Positions 16,629 to 25,445 of a stretch of 64,000 nucleotides of DNA are shown here, piece after piece; the stretch's first letter is position 1; each line of letters starts with the position of its first letter. The translations under genes were made by a program, and so were the position numbers. The notes below the pieces were generated by a model that was given only the letters and a program-made list of their open reading frames with translations, ran no database searches and was not told the DNA's origin. Source of the DNA: Exiguobacterium sp. TNDT2 (GTDB lineage: Bacteria > Bacillota > Bacilli > Exiguobacteriales > Exiguobacteriaceae); the NCBI RefSeq assembly GCF_003331145.1, contig NZ_QLVE01000002.1, positions 124,001-188,000 on the forward strand, in the 5' to 3' direction.

Positions 16629-17728
16629 TATGCTTTGGCGAGTACGGCCGATGGACCGAAGAACTCGTAACGGGCTTGTGGAATCGTTTGGACGACCGTC
16701 TCCATCATCGCGGTCGGGCCACACGTGTAGACGTCGTGTCCGTCGACATCGAGTGCTTCGAGTTGTTTTGCACTCATGCAGCCTGATACGTCATCGACGT
16801 GCGTGATGAGCTGGAGACCAGCGTTCACGAGTTCGTCGAGCTCTTCACCGAGCGGACGGAGGTTCGTGCTGCGGACCGCATGCAATAACGTGACCGAACG
16901 GCCTTGGTCGAGTGCCGTTTTCGCCATGTTGAAGAGCGGTGTGATACCGATGCCGCCAGCGATGAGTGTGAGCGGACGATCCGATGCTTCGAGCACGAAT
17001 TCGCCAGCTGGGGCACTCACTGGAATCTCCGTACCGACCGTCTGCTCATGGAGCCAGTTTGAGACGAGACCTTCCGCTTTTGGTGCGATCCAGTAGCCGT
17101 CTGCGGTCGTCTCGACGACACTATATTGACGATGGTGCAAGATGTCTTCCCCAGCGATACGGGCTTGGACCGAGATATATTGACCTGGGATGGCCGTCCC
17201 GACGACGCCATCGTTCGCTTTGATTCGGAATCGTTTCACTTCCGGCGTGTCTTCAATCACTTCAGCGACCGTGAACGGTTTGAAACCGATCCATGGCGCA
17301 TCGGCATACATCTGTTTCTCGAGTGAGATGAAGACGTCGGCGATGACACCATATGCTTTCGCCCACGCGTCAATGATGTCCGGCGTGGCTGCTTCACCGA
17401 GCACGTCTTGAATCGCGCCGAGTAAGTTCTCACCGACGATCGGATAATGTTCCGGACGGATGTTCAAGCTTTTATGTTTATGAAGCGCCGGTTGGATGGC
17501 CGGAAGAATCGCTTCGAGACGATCGATATGGACGGCTGCCGCGTAGACAGCGTTGGCGAGCGCCTCTGGCTGACGACCGCGTTTTTGGTTCGTATGGTTG
17601 AAGAAGTGGCGGACTTCTGGGTTGTTTTCGAACATGCGTTTATAGAAGTGACTCGTGATGGCAACACCATGGTCTTTCAGGACCGGTGCGGTCGCTTTGA
17701 CGATATCCATCGTTTGTTGATCTAACAT
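16628..17728 (-). CDS. hmp: Flavohemoprotein Hmp (nitric oxide dioxygenase)
   Basis: Hmp oxidises NO to nitrate using O2 and NAD(P)H. The globin domain keeps the residues known from E. coli Hmp at the same numbers: Tyr29, Gln53 and the proximal His85. The FAD domain has RQYSVV, and the NAD domain has GGIGITPL and CGPTAMM. At 366 residues it is about 30 shorter than usual, mostly in the reductase half, though the cofactor motifs are intact. The ATG at 17728 has AAAGGGGG; the longer frame to 17761 has none. Divergent from nsrR. Confidence 0.95.
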   Translation of the reverse strand: MLDQQTMDIVKATAPVLKDHGVAITSHFYKRMFENNPEVRHFFNHTNQKRGRQPEALANAVYAAAVHIDRLEAILPAIQPALHKHKSLNIRPEHYPIVGENLLGAIQDVLGEAATPDIIDAWAKAYGVIADVFISLEKQMYADAPWIGFKPFTVAEVIEDTPEVKRFRIKANDGVVGTAIPGQYISVQARIAGEDILHHRQYSVVETTADGYWIAPKAEGLVSNWLHEQTVGTEIPVSAPAGEFVLEASDRPLTLIAGGIGITPLFNMAKTALDQGRSVTLLHAVRSTNLRPLGEELDELVNAGLQLITHVDDVSGCMSAKQLEALDVDGHDVYTCGPTAMMETVVQTIPQARYEFFGPSAVLAKA

Positions 17729-17783
17729 ATTGTTTCCCCCTTTTTGAAAGTACACGTCCATTATGTGAGGTAAGTCACTTCAA

Positions 17784-17815
17784 AAGCAATATATTAAATA
17801 CTTGTTTAGACACAA
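17784..17815 (-). promoter_or_regulatory. hmp promoter overlapped by an NsrR-like site
   Basis: On the minus strand: TTGTGT (17815-17810), 16-base spacer, TATATT (17793-17788). An imperfect inverted repeat at 17784-17803 (AAG-rich ends, A/T core, 6 of 10 symmetric positions) covers the -10, as expected for NsrR. Confidence 0.5.
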
Positions 17816-17918
17816 GTTCAAATTTCCGCCTTGAATCCGCCACGCTTTTTTCACATCTTCCATCGTCGCGCTTTCGTCAGATGTCTTGTACAATGAACGG
17901 ATGAAGAGGTGAAACATC

Positions 17919-18359
17919 ATGCGGCTCACGCAAACGTGCGATTACGCACTTCGAACACTCATGTATAGCGCCACGTTCTCCCATCGTCTCGTGACGATTC
18001 AAGAAGTGGCGGATCAATATCAGATTTCAAAGAACCACGTCATGAAAGTCGTCTATGAGCTCGGCAAGCACGGTTATCTCGAATCGGTGCGCGGCCGTGG
18101 CGGAGGCTTCCGGCTCGCCCGACCGATGGAGGACATCAACGTCGGCGACGTCGTCCGGACGATGGAACCGTTCGAGCTCGTCGAATGTTTCGGCGAAGGA
18201 CGATGTGTCATCGCGCCCGCATGCGACTTGCGGAGCGTGTTGAACGAGGCGATGCTCGCCTTCCTGCACGTGCTCGACCGCTACACGATCGCCGACCTCG
18301 TCGCCAACCGGACGAACGAACTGGCCATGTTGCTAGGCATACAAAACCCGACGGACTGA
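17919..18359 (+). CDS. nsrR: NO-sensing Rrf2-family repressor NsrR
   Basis: 146 residues with an Rrf2 winged helix and three cysteines C90, C96 and C102 spaced C-x5-C-x5-C, the [4Fe-4S] ligands of NsrR; Asp8, the fourth ligand in studied NsrR, is also present. NO damage to the cluster relieves repression of hmp, which is divergent here. Its last six codons form one arm of a terminator hairpin and the stop codon sits in the loop. Confidence 0.93.
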   Translation: MRLTQTCDYALRTLMYSATFSHRLVTIQEVADQYQISKNHVMKVVYELGKHGYLESVRGRGGGFRLARPMEDINVGDVVRTMEPFELVECFGEGRCVIAPACDLRSVLNEAMLAFLHVLDRYTIADLVANRTNELAMLLGIQNPTD

Positions 18360-18380
18360 CATAGTTCGTCGGGTTTTGTA
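18341..18380. terminator. Terminator overlapping the 3' end of nsrR
   Basis: Perfect 13-bp arms, ACAAAACCCGACG with CGTCGGGTTTTGT. The 5' arm encodes the last residues of NsrR and the loop holds its TGA. Confidence 0.8.
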
Positions 18381-18401
18381 TATCCACATGGTGTTTACGA
18401 T

Positions 18402-18899
18402 TTATCCCCACCACCGCTTCAAGATTTTCTTCACGTATAATTCAGGAGAAGTGTATTCCAGGAAACGATACAAACAATTATTCAAATCAATCTCGAGGTT
18501 TTCATCCAGCTCATTCCCGTCCTCGTCGTACAATTCGAAGTGTTCATACTTCCAGTCATCATATGCGTCTTGAAGCAAACCGTGATAGGATATCCAATCC
18601 TTTCCGCAATTTGAGATGAAAGTCGGTTTCCATTGATTGATATGGATGTCGTGCAACAACTCCTCAAATGAAGACGAATACCATTCTTTTGCTCCAAGGT
18701 TTTTTACAATGTTTTGAAACACTTCCTTCGTCATCGGCTCAACGTCCCCAGAGTAGTCATAGCTGACTTTATTGAATTGGTAGGGGTGTGGAAACGATTC
18801 TACTGTTTTGACCCATTGATACGGAGGGTATTTCTCGATGATGTCCCCTAACAGTTTAGAAATGACAAGACTAATCTCCTGCTCGTCCAATCGTTTCAT
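18402..18899 (-). CDS. Orphan protein of unknown function, low GC
   Basis: About 165 residues, acidic in the C-terminal half (LYDEDGNELDENLEIDLN), with many aromatic residues, ending KRWWG. No signal, no membrane helix and no family I recognise; composition is reminiscent of toxin-immunity proteins but this is only a resemblance. The region is visibly poorer in G+C than its neighbours. The start is uncertain: ATG 18899 has GAGAGG too close, and the long frame to 19160 runs through the dioxygenase gene. Sits 29 bases after that gene. Confidence 0.6.
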   Translation of the reverse strand: MKRLDEQEISLVISKLLGDIIEKYPPYQWVKTVESFPHPYQFNKVSYDYSGDVEPMTKEVFQNIVKNLGAKEWYSSSFEELLHDIHINQWKPTFISNCGKDWISYHGLLQDAYDDWKYEHFELYDEDGNELDENLEIDLNNCLYRFLEYTSPELYVKKILKRWWG

Positions 18900-18928
18900 C
18901 CTCTCACTTATGTTAGCTGTGTAATCAA

Positions 18929-19861
18929 TTATAGCGGTTTCAACTTCGCCTCGATTTCCGCTCGTCGTGGTTCGAGAAACGGCGGCAAGGCCAATCGTTC
19001 CCCGAGCGTCTCGAGGGGTTCGTCGGTCGTAAAACCAGGTCCGTCCGTCGCGAGTTCCACTAAAATCCCGCTCGGTTCGCGGAAATAAATCGATTTGAAA
19101 TAATAACGGTCGATCAGACCTGAATGACTGATGCCGAATGAATCGAGCCGCTCGACCCATCGTGCCATCTCCAAATCATCCTCGACGCGGATTGCGACGT
19201 GATGGACACTACCCCGGCCCGGGCGCTCCGATGGCAAATCGGGACGGTCGACAAGATGAATCTCTGTCGCCACACCGCCATCCCCCGTCTCGAACACACG
19301 AACCGATTGACCGTTCCGTTCGAACTCAGACGCGAAGCGATATCCGAGCACGTCCGTCAGCACCCGTTCCGTCTTCTCGATTCGCCGCACCGTCCACTCG
19401 CTAAATCCGAGGCCGAAGACGGCGACGTCTGCCGGCACCGTTCCATTTTCCCATGGCGTCCCTGACCCGCCCTCGACGAGACAGAGTCGCTGTCCTTCCT
19501 CATCTTCGAAGTAGAGCGTCGGACGACCGAGCACATCCTCGACCGGATTATGCAGTACACCGAATTCGGAAAATCGCTCAAGCCAGTACGACAATGCCCC
19601 GTCCGGAACTCGAAGCGCCGTCCGTGAGATGCTGCTCGACCCTTTATACGTTTGCCCGAGAAACGGTAGCTCGAAGAACGTCAAATCCGTCCCCGGTGTC
19701 CCCGATTCATCTGCGTAAAACAAGTGATACATCGACGGATCGTCTTGGTTGACCGTCTTTTTGACGAGTCGCATCCCGAGTACCTCCGTGTAGAATCGCA
19801 AGTTCTTCAACGCGTCCCCTGTCATCGCCGACACGTGATGTTGCCCTAAAATCGCCTTCAT
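18929..19861 (-). CDS. VOC ring-cleaving dioxygenase-like protein (MhqO/MhqA family)
   Basis: 310 residues with two vicinal-oxygen-chelate modules. Metal-binding positions are visible at QHHVSAM, VHHVAIRV and the C-terminal EPSGILVELATD. It resembles Bacillus MhqO/MhqA/MhqE, induced by quinones and thought to open hydroquinone rings using Fe(II). GGGAG precedes the ATG. No MhqR-type regulator is adjacent. The reaction is inferred from the family. Confidence 0.88.
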   Translation of the reverse strand: MKAILGQHHVSAMTGDALKNLRFYTEVLGMRLVKKTVNQDDPSMYHLFYADESGTPGTDLTFFELPFLGQTYKGSSSISRTALRVPDGALSYWLERFSEFGVLHNPVEDVLGRPTLYFEDEEGQRLCLVEGGSGTPWENGTVPADVAVFGLGFSEWTVRRIEKTERVLTDVLGYRFASEFERNGQSVRVFETGDGGVATEIHLVDRPDLPSERPGRGSVHHVAIRVEDDLEMARWVERLDSFGISHSGLIDRYYFKSIYFREPSGILVELATDGPGFTTDEPLETLGERLALPPFLEPRRAEIEAKLKPL

Positions 19862-19973
19862 CCGACTTCTCCCCTTTCACCTTTGATTCTATCAGAAATT
19901 GACAAGGGGACACTTATTTCTAAAAGTGCGACAGTAGTACAACTGACCAGTTAGAGCTATGTCTAGATGTAAT

Positions 19974-20001
19974 AAGGAATTCACATCGAATTCCTTTTTT
20001 T
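19974..20001 (+). terminator. Orphan intrinsic terminator (no upstream plus-strand gene)
   Basis: AAGGAATTC-ACATC-GAATTCCTT followed by seven T. The nearest plus-strand gene upstream is nsrR, which has its own terminator, so a short RNA or a leader may end here. Confidence 0.75.
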
Positions 20002-20059
20002 GTGTCGATTTTTCGTCGAGTCGTTCCCTGCGATTGCGAATTCAGTCACGTCGTGCTTA

Positions 20060-20081
20060 TATATAACTAAACGGTTATATA
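20060..20081. promoter_or_regulatory. Palindromic operator before the MATE-gshF operon
   Basis: Perfect 8-bp arms TATATAAC and GTTATATA separated by TAAACG, overlapping a TATACT -10-like sequence (20078-20083). The symmetry suits a MarR- or TetR-type repressor. Confidence 0.55.
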
Positions 20082-20108
20082 CTAAATGTATTGAAGGGGT
20101 CTTTCATC

Positions 20109-21437
20109 GTGAAAACCATCGATTTGACGACCGGTCAGGTTCAACGCGTCATTGTGGCGCTCGCCCTTCCGCTCGTCGGCAGTTCGCTTTTACAGTTCAC
20201 GTATAGTCTCGTCGATATGTTCTGGGTCGGTGCGCTCGGTAGCGACGCCGTCGCCAGCATCGGCGCGGCCAGCTTTTATATCATGCTCGGTCAGGCGATT
20301 CAATCGCTCATCGTCGTCGGCGCCGGCATCAAAGTGTCGCAAGCCGTCGGACGGCGGGATCAGGCGCTGATTCAGCGTTACGTCCGGGCTGGGAGGCGAA
20401 TGAATCTCGGGATCGGACTGTTGTTCGTCGTCCTTTTCGCCGTACTCGGCCAGACGCTCATCGGCTTTTTGAACATGAATGCACCGGCTGTCGAACGACT
20501 AGCGTACAGCTATTTGCTCGTCAGTGCACCGATGCTCGTTTTCTCGTTCTTCAACTTGCTGTTCGCCCGTCTGTTCAGTGCTTATGGCAATACGACGACG
20601 GCGATGCGTATCAACGCAACCGGGGTCACCCTCAATATGATCCTGTCACCGCTCTTCATCTATCCGCTCGGACTCGGCGTCGTCGGTGCCGGTCTCGCGA
20701 CGCTCGTCGCGAACGTCGTCATGTTCGGTTTCTTCTGGCACCGGGCCCGCGCTTTGTTCGATTGGGAGGAGACGGTCGAACCAAATCGCACGGACTATAT
20801 AGAAATTCTTCGCCTCGGTTTCCCGATGGCGACCCAGCGCGTCTTGTTCACGGTCATCAGCATTTTCCTCGCCCGCATGATCGGTTCATACGGGACCGAA
20901 GCGATCGCGGCCCAGCGCATCGGGCTTCAAATCGAGTCGATCGCCTATATGATGATCGGCGGATTGAACGGTGCCATCGCAAGTTACACGGGACAAAATC
21001 TCGGCGCCCGCAAAGTGGACCGGGTCCATGAAGGGTACCGGGTGACGACACGACTCGGTGTCTTGTATACCGGGCTGATCACCCTCGTGTTTTTATTCGT
21101 GCCGGACGTCCTGATGGGGCTGTTCGTCGATGATCCGAGAACAATCGACATCGGCGCGAGTTATTTACGGATCATCGGGATCTCGCTCATCTTCGCCTCT
21201 TTCGAGATGATCGGGAACGGTTATTTCTCAGGACTCGGACTCCCTAAAATCCCAGCGACGATCTCGATTGTCTTCACCGTCGCCCGCATCCCGCTCGCGC
21301 TTGCCCTCGAGCCTTATCTCGGTCTCGATGCCATCTGGTGGAGCATCGCCCTCTCGAGCATCATCAAAGGGCTCGTCTCCGTCCTCTATGTCCGACTAAT
21401 GAAAAAGGAAGTGACTTCCCTTGCAGAAGCGATTTAA
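20109..21437 (+). CDS. MATE family efflux transporter
   Basis: About 442 residues with 12 predicted helices in two MatE halves. MATE pumps export organic cations or drugs against Na+ or H+. I prefer GTG at 20109, with GAAGGGG at good spacing; a TTG at 20091 is in frame but lacks a site. It overlaps gshF by 17 bases, so the pump and glutathione synthesis are translationally coupled. Substrate unknown. Confidence 0.88.
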   Translation: MKTIDLTTGQVQRVIVALALPLVGSSLLQFTYSLVDMFWVGALGSDAVASIGAASFYIMLGQAIQSLIVVGAGIKVSQAVGRRDQALIQRYVRAGRRMNLGIGLLFVVLFAVLGQTLIGFLNMNAPAVERLAYSYLLVSAPMLVFSFFNLLFARLFSAYGNTTTAMRINATGVTLNMILSPLFIYPLGLGVVGAGLATLVANVVMFGFFWHRARALFDWEETVEPNRTDYIEILRLGFPMATQRVLFTVISIFLARMIGSYGTEAIAAQRIGLQIESIAYMMIGGLNGAIASYTGQNLGARKVDRVHEGYRVTTRLGVLYTGLITLVFLFVPDVLMGLFVDDPRTIDIGASYLRIIGISLIFASFEMIGNGYFSGLGLPKIPATISIVFTVARIPLALALEPYLGLDAIWWSIALSSIIKGLVSVLYVRLMKKEVTSLAEAI

Positions 21438-23712
21438 TCAACTGACCAACCAATTGTTGCACGGGCGTTTTGCCATCGAGCGTGAAATGCTCCGTGTGAC
21501 ACCTGAAGGGATGCTCGCCGTCACGAAGCATCCGGCAGCACTCGGTGACAAGGCGACGCACCCGTATATTACGACCGACTTCTCGGAAAGTCAGATCGAG
21601 CTGATCACACCGACGTTCCCGACCGTCGAGGCGGCGCACGATTTCTTACAGACACTTTATGACATCACAGCACTGAATATCGGTGACGAGCGGCTTTGGC
21701 CGCAATCGATGCCGTGCGCGCTTCCGGAAGGCGGGGTCATCCCGCTCGCGGATTTTGGCAGTTCCGGACTTGAGGCCGGCCGTTACCGGGAGCATCTGCT
21801 CCAAAAATATGGGGCGAAAAAACAGCTCATCTCCGGCATCCATTTCAACTTCTCGTTCGCAGACGAGCTGATTGCTGCATTCTATGAAGGATCACCGGAA
21901 CGCTATGACCGTTTTAAGGACGACCTGTATTTAAAACTCGTCCGCAACTATTTACGGACACGTTGGCTCGTCGTCTATCTGTTAGGCGGGACACCGGCCG
22001 TCCATACGAGTTATGAAGAACGTTGCGTCAGTCAAATGCAGGCGCTCAGCGAAGATGTGTATTCAAATACGACGGCGTTGTCGTACCGGAATAGTGACTG
22101 CGGCTACACGAATGTCGAGCCGCTCTATCCGGACTATTCGACGCTCTCGGACTACACCGCGAGCTTGCGCCGCTTCATCGCCCAAGGTGACATCGCCAAC
22201 CCGAACGAGCTCTACTCTCCGATTCGGCTGAAGACGTCACGAGGAGGCAATGACTTGGAACGACTCGAGACGAACGGCATCGATTACATCGAGATTCGCA
22301 ATATCGATTTGAACCCGTTCGAGAAGACCGGCATCGCCCTGTCCGATTTGAAGTTCTTGCACGTCTTCTTGCTCTACTTGACATTGAAAGACGAGACACG
22401 ATTTGCGGACTGGCAGGCCGAGGCGTTCCACAACCAGCAACGCGTGGCGAAAGAAGGGTTATCCCCAACGCTCTTGCTGTACCGCGATGGCGAGGCGATG
22501 CCGCTTCAAGCATACGCTCGCGATTTACTCGACGAGATCGAAGCGTTCAATGAGCGATACGCACTCGGGTTCGATGACGTCTTCGCCCCTGTCCGGAATC
22601 GGATTGACCATGTCGAGGCGACTTACGCGTCACGGCTCACCTCCGCCATGACGACGGACGGCTATACCGACTGGTCGCTCCGACAAGCGGAAATGTTCTA
22701 TCAAGACGCCTACGCCAACCGGTTTCGGATGCACGGCTATACCGACATGGAGCTGTCGACGCAGATTTTGATGAAGGCGGCTTTGAAACGCGGCTATGCC
22801 GTCGACGTGATTGACCGGGATGATCAGTTCATCCGAATCCGGAACGGTAAGCGGACCGAGTACGTCAAACAGGCGACGAAGACGTCGAAAGACAACTACG
22901 TATCGGTCCTCATGATGGAGAACAAGACAGTGACAAAACACATACTCGCCGAACACGGCATTTGTGTGCCGAGCGGGGTCGAACTCCGCACTGAAACCGA
23001 TTTACAAAACGCCTGGCCGACGTTCGCGAATCAACCAATCGTCTTGAAACCAAAATCGACGAACTTTGGCATCGGCATCCACATCTTCAAAGACGGCACG
23101 ACGTTCGAGGAGGCGCGCGAGGCGTTCCGTCACGCCCGTACGTTTGACGACGTCGTTCTGCTCGAGACGTTCCTGCCCGGGAAAGAGTATCGGTTCCTCG
23201 TCATCGGTGACGAGGTCGCGGGCATTTTGCACCGTGTCCCGGCGAACGTGACCGGGGATGGCGTGTCGACGATTCGGGAGCTCGTCGCCAAGAAGAATGA
23301 AGATCCGCTCCGTGGTAAAGGCTATAAGACACCGCTCGAGAAGATCGACATCGATGACATCGTCGTGACGTTCCTCCGTCTACAAGGCAAGACACCGGAC
23401 AGCGTCCTCGCGGACGGCGAGCTCGTCTTCCTTCGTGAGAACTCGAACATCAGCACAGGCGGCGACAGCATCGACTATACGGACCGGATTGCTGATTTCT
23501 ACAAACGAATCGCGGTCGAGTCTGCCCGAGCCATCGGCGCGACGATTTGCGGCGTCGACATGATGATTCCGTCGCTCGAGCGTGAAGATAACTACGGCAT
23601 CATCGAACTGAACTTCAACCCGGCCATCCATATCCACGCCTTCCCGTACGAAGGCAAGGAACGACCGATTGGCGAGACCGTGCTCGATTTGATATTTGAC
23701 GGAAAAGGTTGA
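21421..23712 (+). CDS. gshF: Bifunctional glutamate-cysteine ligase / glutathione synthetase GshF
   Basis: 763 residues, the usual GshF length. The N-terminal part (to about 450) is a gamma-glutamylcysteine ligase beginning FAIEREMLRV. The C-terminal part (about 490-760) is an ATP-grasp domain with VLKPKSTNFGIGI, ETFLPGKEYRFLVI and ELNFNPAIH. It makes glutathione in two ATP-dependent steps. The TTG start lies inside the MATE gene 3' end, after AAGGAAGTG. This suggests the species uses glutathione, as do some other Bacilli that carry gshF. Confidence 0.95.
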   Translation: MQKRFNQLTNQLLHGRFAIEREMLRVTPEGMLAVTKHPAALGDKATHPYITTDFSESQIELITPTFPTVEAAHDFLQTLYDITALNIGDERLWPQSMPCALPEGGVIPLADFGSSGLEAGRYREHLLQKYGAKKQLISGIHFNFSFADELIAAFYEGSPERYDRFKDDLYLKLVRNYLRTRWLVVYLLGGTPAVHTSYEERCVSQMQALSEDVYSNTTALSYRNSDCGYTNVEPLYPDYSTLSDYTASLRRFIAQGDIANPNELYSPIRLKTSRGGNDLERLETNGIDYIEIRNIDLNPFEKTGIALSDLKFLHVFLLYLTLKDETRFADWQAEAFHNQQRVAKEGLSPTLLLYRDGEAMPLQAYARDLLDEIEAFNERYALGFDDVFAPVRNRIDHVEATYASRLTSAMTTDGYTDWSLRQAEMFYQDAYANRFRMHGYTDMELSTQILMKAALKRGYAVDVIDRDDQFIRIRNGKRTEYVKQATKTSKDNYVSVLMMENKTVTKHILAEHGICVPSGVELRTETDLQNAWPTFANQPIVLKPKSTNFGIGIHIFKDGTTFEEAREAFRHARTFDDVVLLETFLPGKEYRFLVIGDEVAGILHRVPANVTGDGVSTIRELVAKKNEDPLRGKGYKTPLEKIDIDDIVVTFLRLQGKTPDSVLADGELVFLRENSNISTGGDSIDYTDRIADFYKRIAVESARAIGATICGVDMMIPSLEREDNYGIIELNFNPAIHIHAFPYEGKERPIGETVLDLIFDGKG

Positions 23713-23789
23713 AGAGGTTCATGAATCGGGAATAGAGACTACATTGATTAGACAGATGTATCTTCTTTCTCGAAAAAGGGGTCTTTCCA

Positions 23790-24290
23790 ATGGAAAAAGT
23801 GAAATCTCAAGTCGAAGGCAACACGTTAGTCGTCGAACGAAGTTTCAACGCACCACGTGAGCTCGTGTTCGAGGCGTTCTCGACACCGGCCCACCTCGAA
23901 TCCTGGTGGGGGCTGGCCGGATGGAAGACAGAGATTCGAACGTTCGAGTTCGAACCTGGGGGCACGTGGCATTACAAAATGACATGTGTCGACAAAGAGC
24001 AAGGCGACTATTACGGCATGGAATCATGGGGCAAATCGATGTTCCTCGAGATCGACCCGCATCGTAAAATCGTCTATACGGACGCCTTCTCGGACGCGGA
24101 CGGCCACGTCAATCCTGAACTTCCCGTCATGACGATCACGAACGAGTTTGTCGACATCCCGAACGGTACGCTGTTCATCAGCCGCTCCGAATTCACGGAC
24201 GCCGAGTCGCTCCAACAAGTCGTGGACATGGGAGCCGTCGAAGGTTTTGCCTCGCAGCTCGAACGTCTCGACGCCATCGTATCCAGATAG
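23790..24290 (+). CDS. SRPBCC / AHSA1 domain protein
   Basis: 166 residues of the activator-of-Hsp90-ATPase-like START fold: RSFNAPRELVFEAFSTPAHLESWWG at the N-terminus (quoted in part by position 18-43) and a C-terminal helix with GAVEGFASQLERLD. These small proteins bind hydrophobic ligands; their roles are mostly unknown. Own AAAGGGG site, own terminator, monocistronic. Confidence 0.88.
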   Translation: MEKVKSQVEGNTLVVERSFNAPRELVFEAFSTPAHLESWWGLAGWKTEIRTFEFEPGGTWHYKMTCVDKEQGDYYGMESWGKSMFLEIDPHRKIVYTDAFSDADGHVNPELPVMTITNEFVDIPNGTLFISRSEFTDAESLQQVVDMGAVEGFASQLERLDAIVSR

Positions 24291-24293
24291 CAG

Positions 24294-24331
24294 CAAGCAC
24301 CGCTCCTCGACTGAGACGCGGTGCTTTTTCG
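24294..24331. terminator. Terminator between AHSA1 and aldolase genes
   Basis: AAGCACCGC pairs with GCGGTGCTT, then TTTTT. Confidence 0.85.
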
Positions 24332-24337
24332 AATTCC

Positions 24338-25396
24338 TCATCGCTCTAATTGTTCGAATAGTCGATTGAGTTGAGGTGCATCAATCGCCTCAAACGCATC
24401 CCCTACACTGATTTCGGTCGAACAATAGCCGTCATGGAGTACGAGATAGCCCGTGATGCCGATTCCGGTCGCGTCTTGAACGGATTGAATCCGTGCCGCG
24501 ACTTCCTCCACGTCTCCTTCAAGATGGAGGTGGAACATATTCGTCACCGGGACGTCCGGTGTCGTCCACACCCCGTCGAGCGCATTGAAGCGATGTGCTA
24601 GAGCTTTGGCTTGTTCGTAGTACGTCCCCATCTTGTCTTTCCGCAGCTCATAGTAATAGTCGGCCGAGATGATGTACGGATATAGTCCAATCAAATCGCC
24701 GCCGTACCGACGTTTCCATACTCTCGCCTCGGCACAGAACAGTTTCGGTCCCGCTAAGATGGCACCGGCGATTCCGCCGATGCCTTTATAGAATGAGACG
24801 TAGACGCTATCGAACAACGCACATATTTCCTCCGCTGTCTTCTCATAATATGGGAGCATCTCGAGGAGGCGTGCTCCGTCAAGATGCAACCGAATCCCCC
24901 GCTCCCGGCAATACTGACTGATTGTCTCAAGCTCGGTGAACGGCGGCAAATAGCCCCCGAGTTCCCGTTGCGGCAACTCGATCAACAGGCAAGCGACGTC
25001 CGGTAACGCCTTCACTTCGTCGAGCGTCATCAACCGCTTGTCGTCTCCAAGCAAAATCGGTTCGAGGTGATGCAACTCCTTCAACCCGTCCTGTTCGTGA
25101 ATCTCCAAGTGACAGAGCAGATGATAGGCGACGCTTCGATTTTCGGTCTCGTCTGCCCAAATCCGTAACGCAATCTGCTGCGCCATCGTGCCGCTCGGAA
25201 AGAAAATCGCATCCTCCATGCCGAGTTCTTGTGCCAGCTTTTGCTCGAAGCGCGCGATGACCTCACCCGTCCCGTAATGGTCGCTCGCCTGATTCGGGTC
25301 GACCTCGGCGAACGCCTGTTGCAACACGCCGACGGTTCGTTTCCCGTGGCCGCTCAGTTGATGTGACGTCTGTTGATACGATGTGCGTAAATCCAT
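24338..25396 (-). CDS. Low-specificity L-threonine aldolase-like PLP enzyme
   Basis: 352 residues of the beta-eliminating lyase / threonine aldolase family: YGTGEVIARFE near the start, HLDGARLLE with the PLP aspartate, and SFYKGIGG with the Schiff-base lysine. Such enzymes cleave threonine or allo-threonine to glycine and acetaldehyde; relatives act on other beta-hydroxy amino acids, so substrate is open. AGGGGATGAC precedes the ATG. Stands alone between two hairpins. Confidence 0.85.
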   Translation of the reverse strand: MDLRTSYQQTSHQLSGHGKRTVGVLQQAFAEVDPNQASDHYGTGEVIARFEQKLAQELGMEDAIFFPSGTMAQQIALRIWADETENRSVAYHLLCHLEIHEQDGLKELHHLEPILLGDDKRLMTLDEVKALPDVACLLIELPQRELGGYLPPFTELETISQYCRERGIRLHLDGARLLEMLPYYEKTAEEICALFDSVYVSFYKGIGGIAGAILAGPKLFCAEARVWKRRYGGDLIGLYPYIISADYYYELRKDKMGTYYEQAKALAHRFNALDGVWTTPDVPVTNMFHLHLEGDVEEVAARIQSVQDATGIGITGYLVLHDGYCSTEISVGDAFEAIDAPQLNRLFEQLER

Positions 25397-25409
25397 GTCA
25401 TCCCCTCCA

Positions 25410-25442
25410 CAAGAAGCCCCCTGTCTACAGACAGGAGGCCAT
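25410..25442 (-). terminator. Weak hairpin after the quinone-reductase-like gene
   Basis: CCTGTC-TGTA-GACAGG on the minus strand with a poor T run; possible incomplete terminator. Confidence 0.45.
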
Positions 25443-25445
25443 CAG

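Noticed and set aside
18402-19160. 252-residue minus-strand frame extending into the dioxygenase gene
   Set aside because: The N-terminal 85 residues overlap conserved dioxygenase sequence in another frame and have no ribosome site; only the part from about 18899 looks like a gene.
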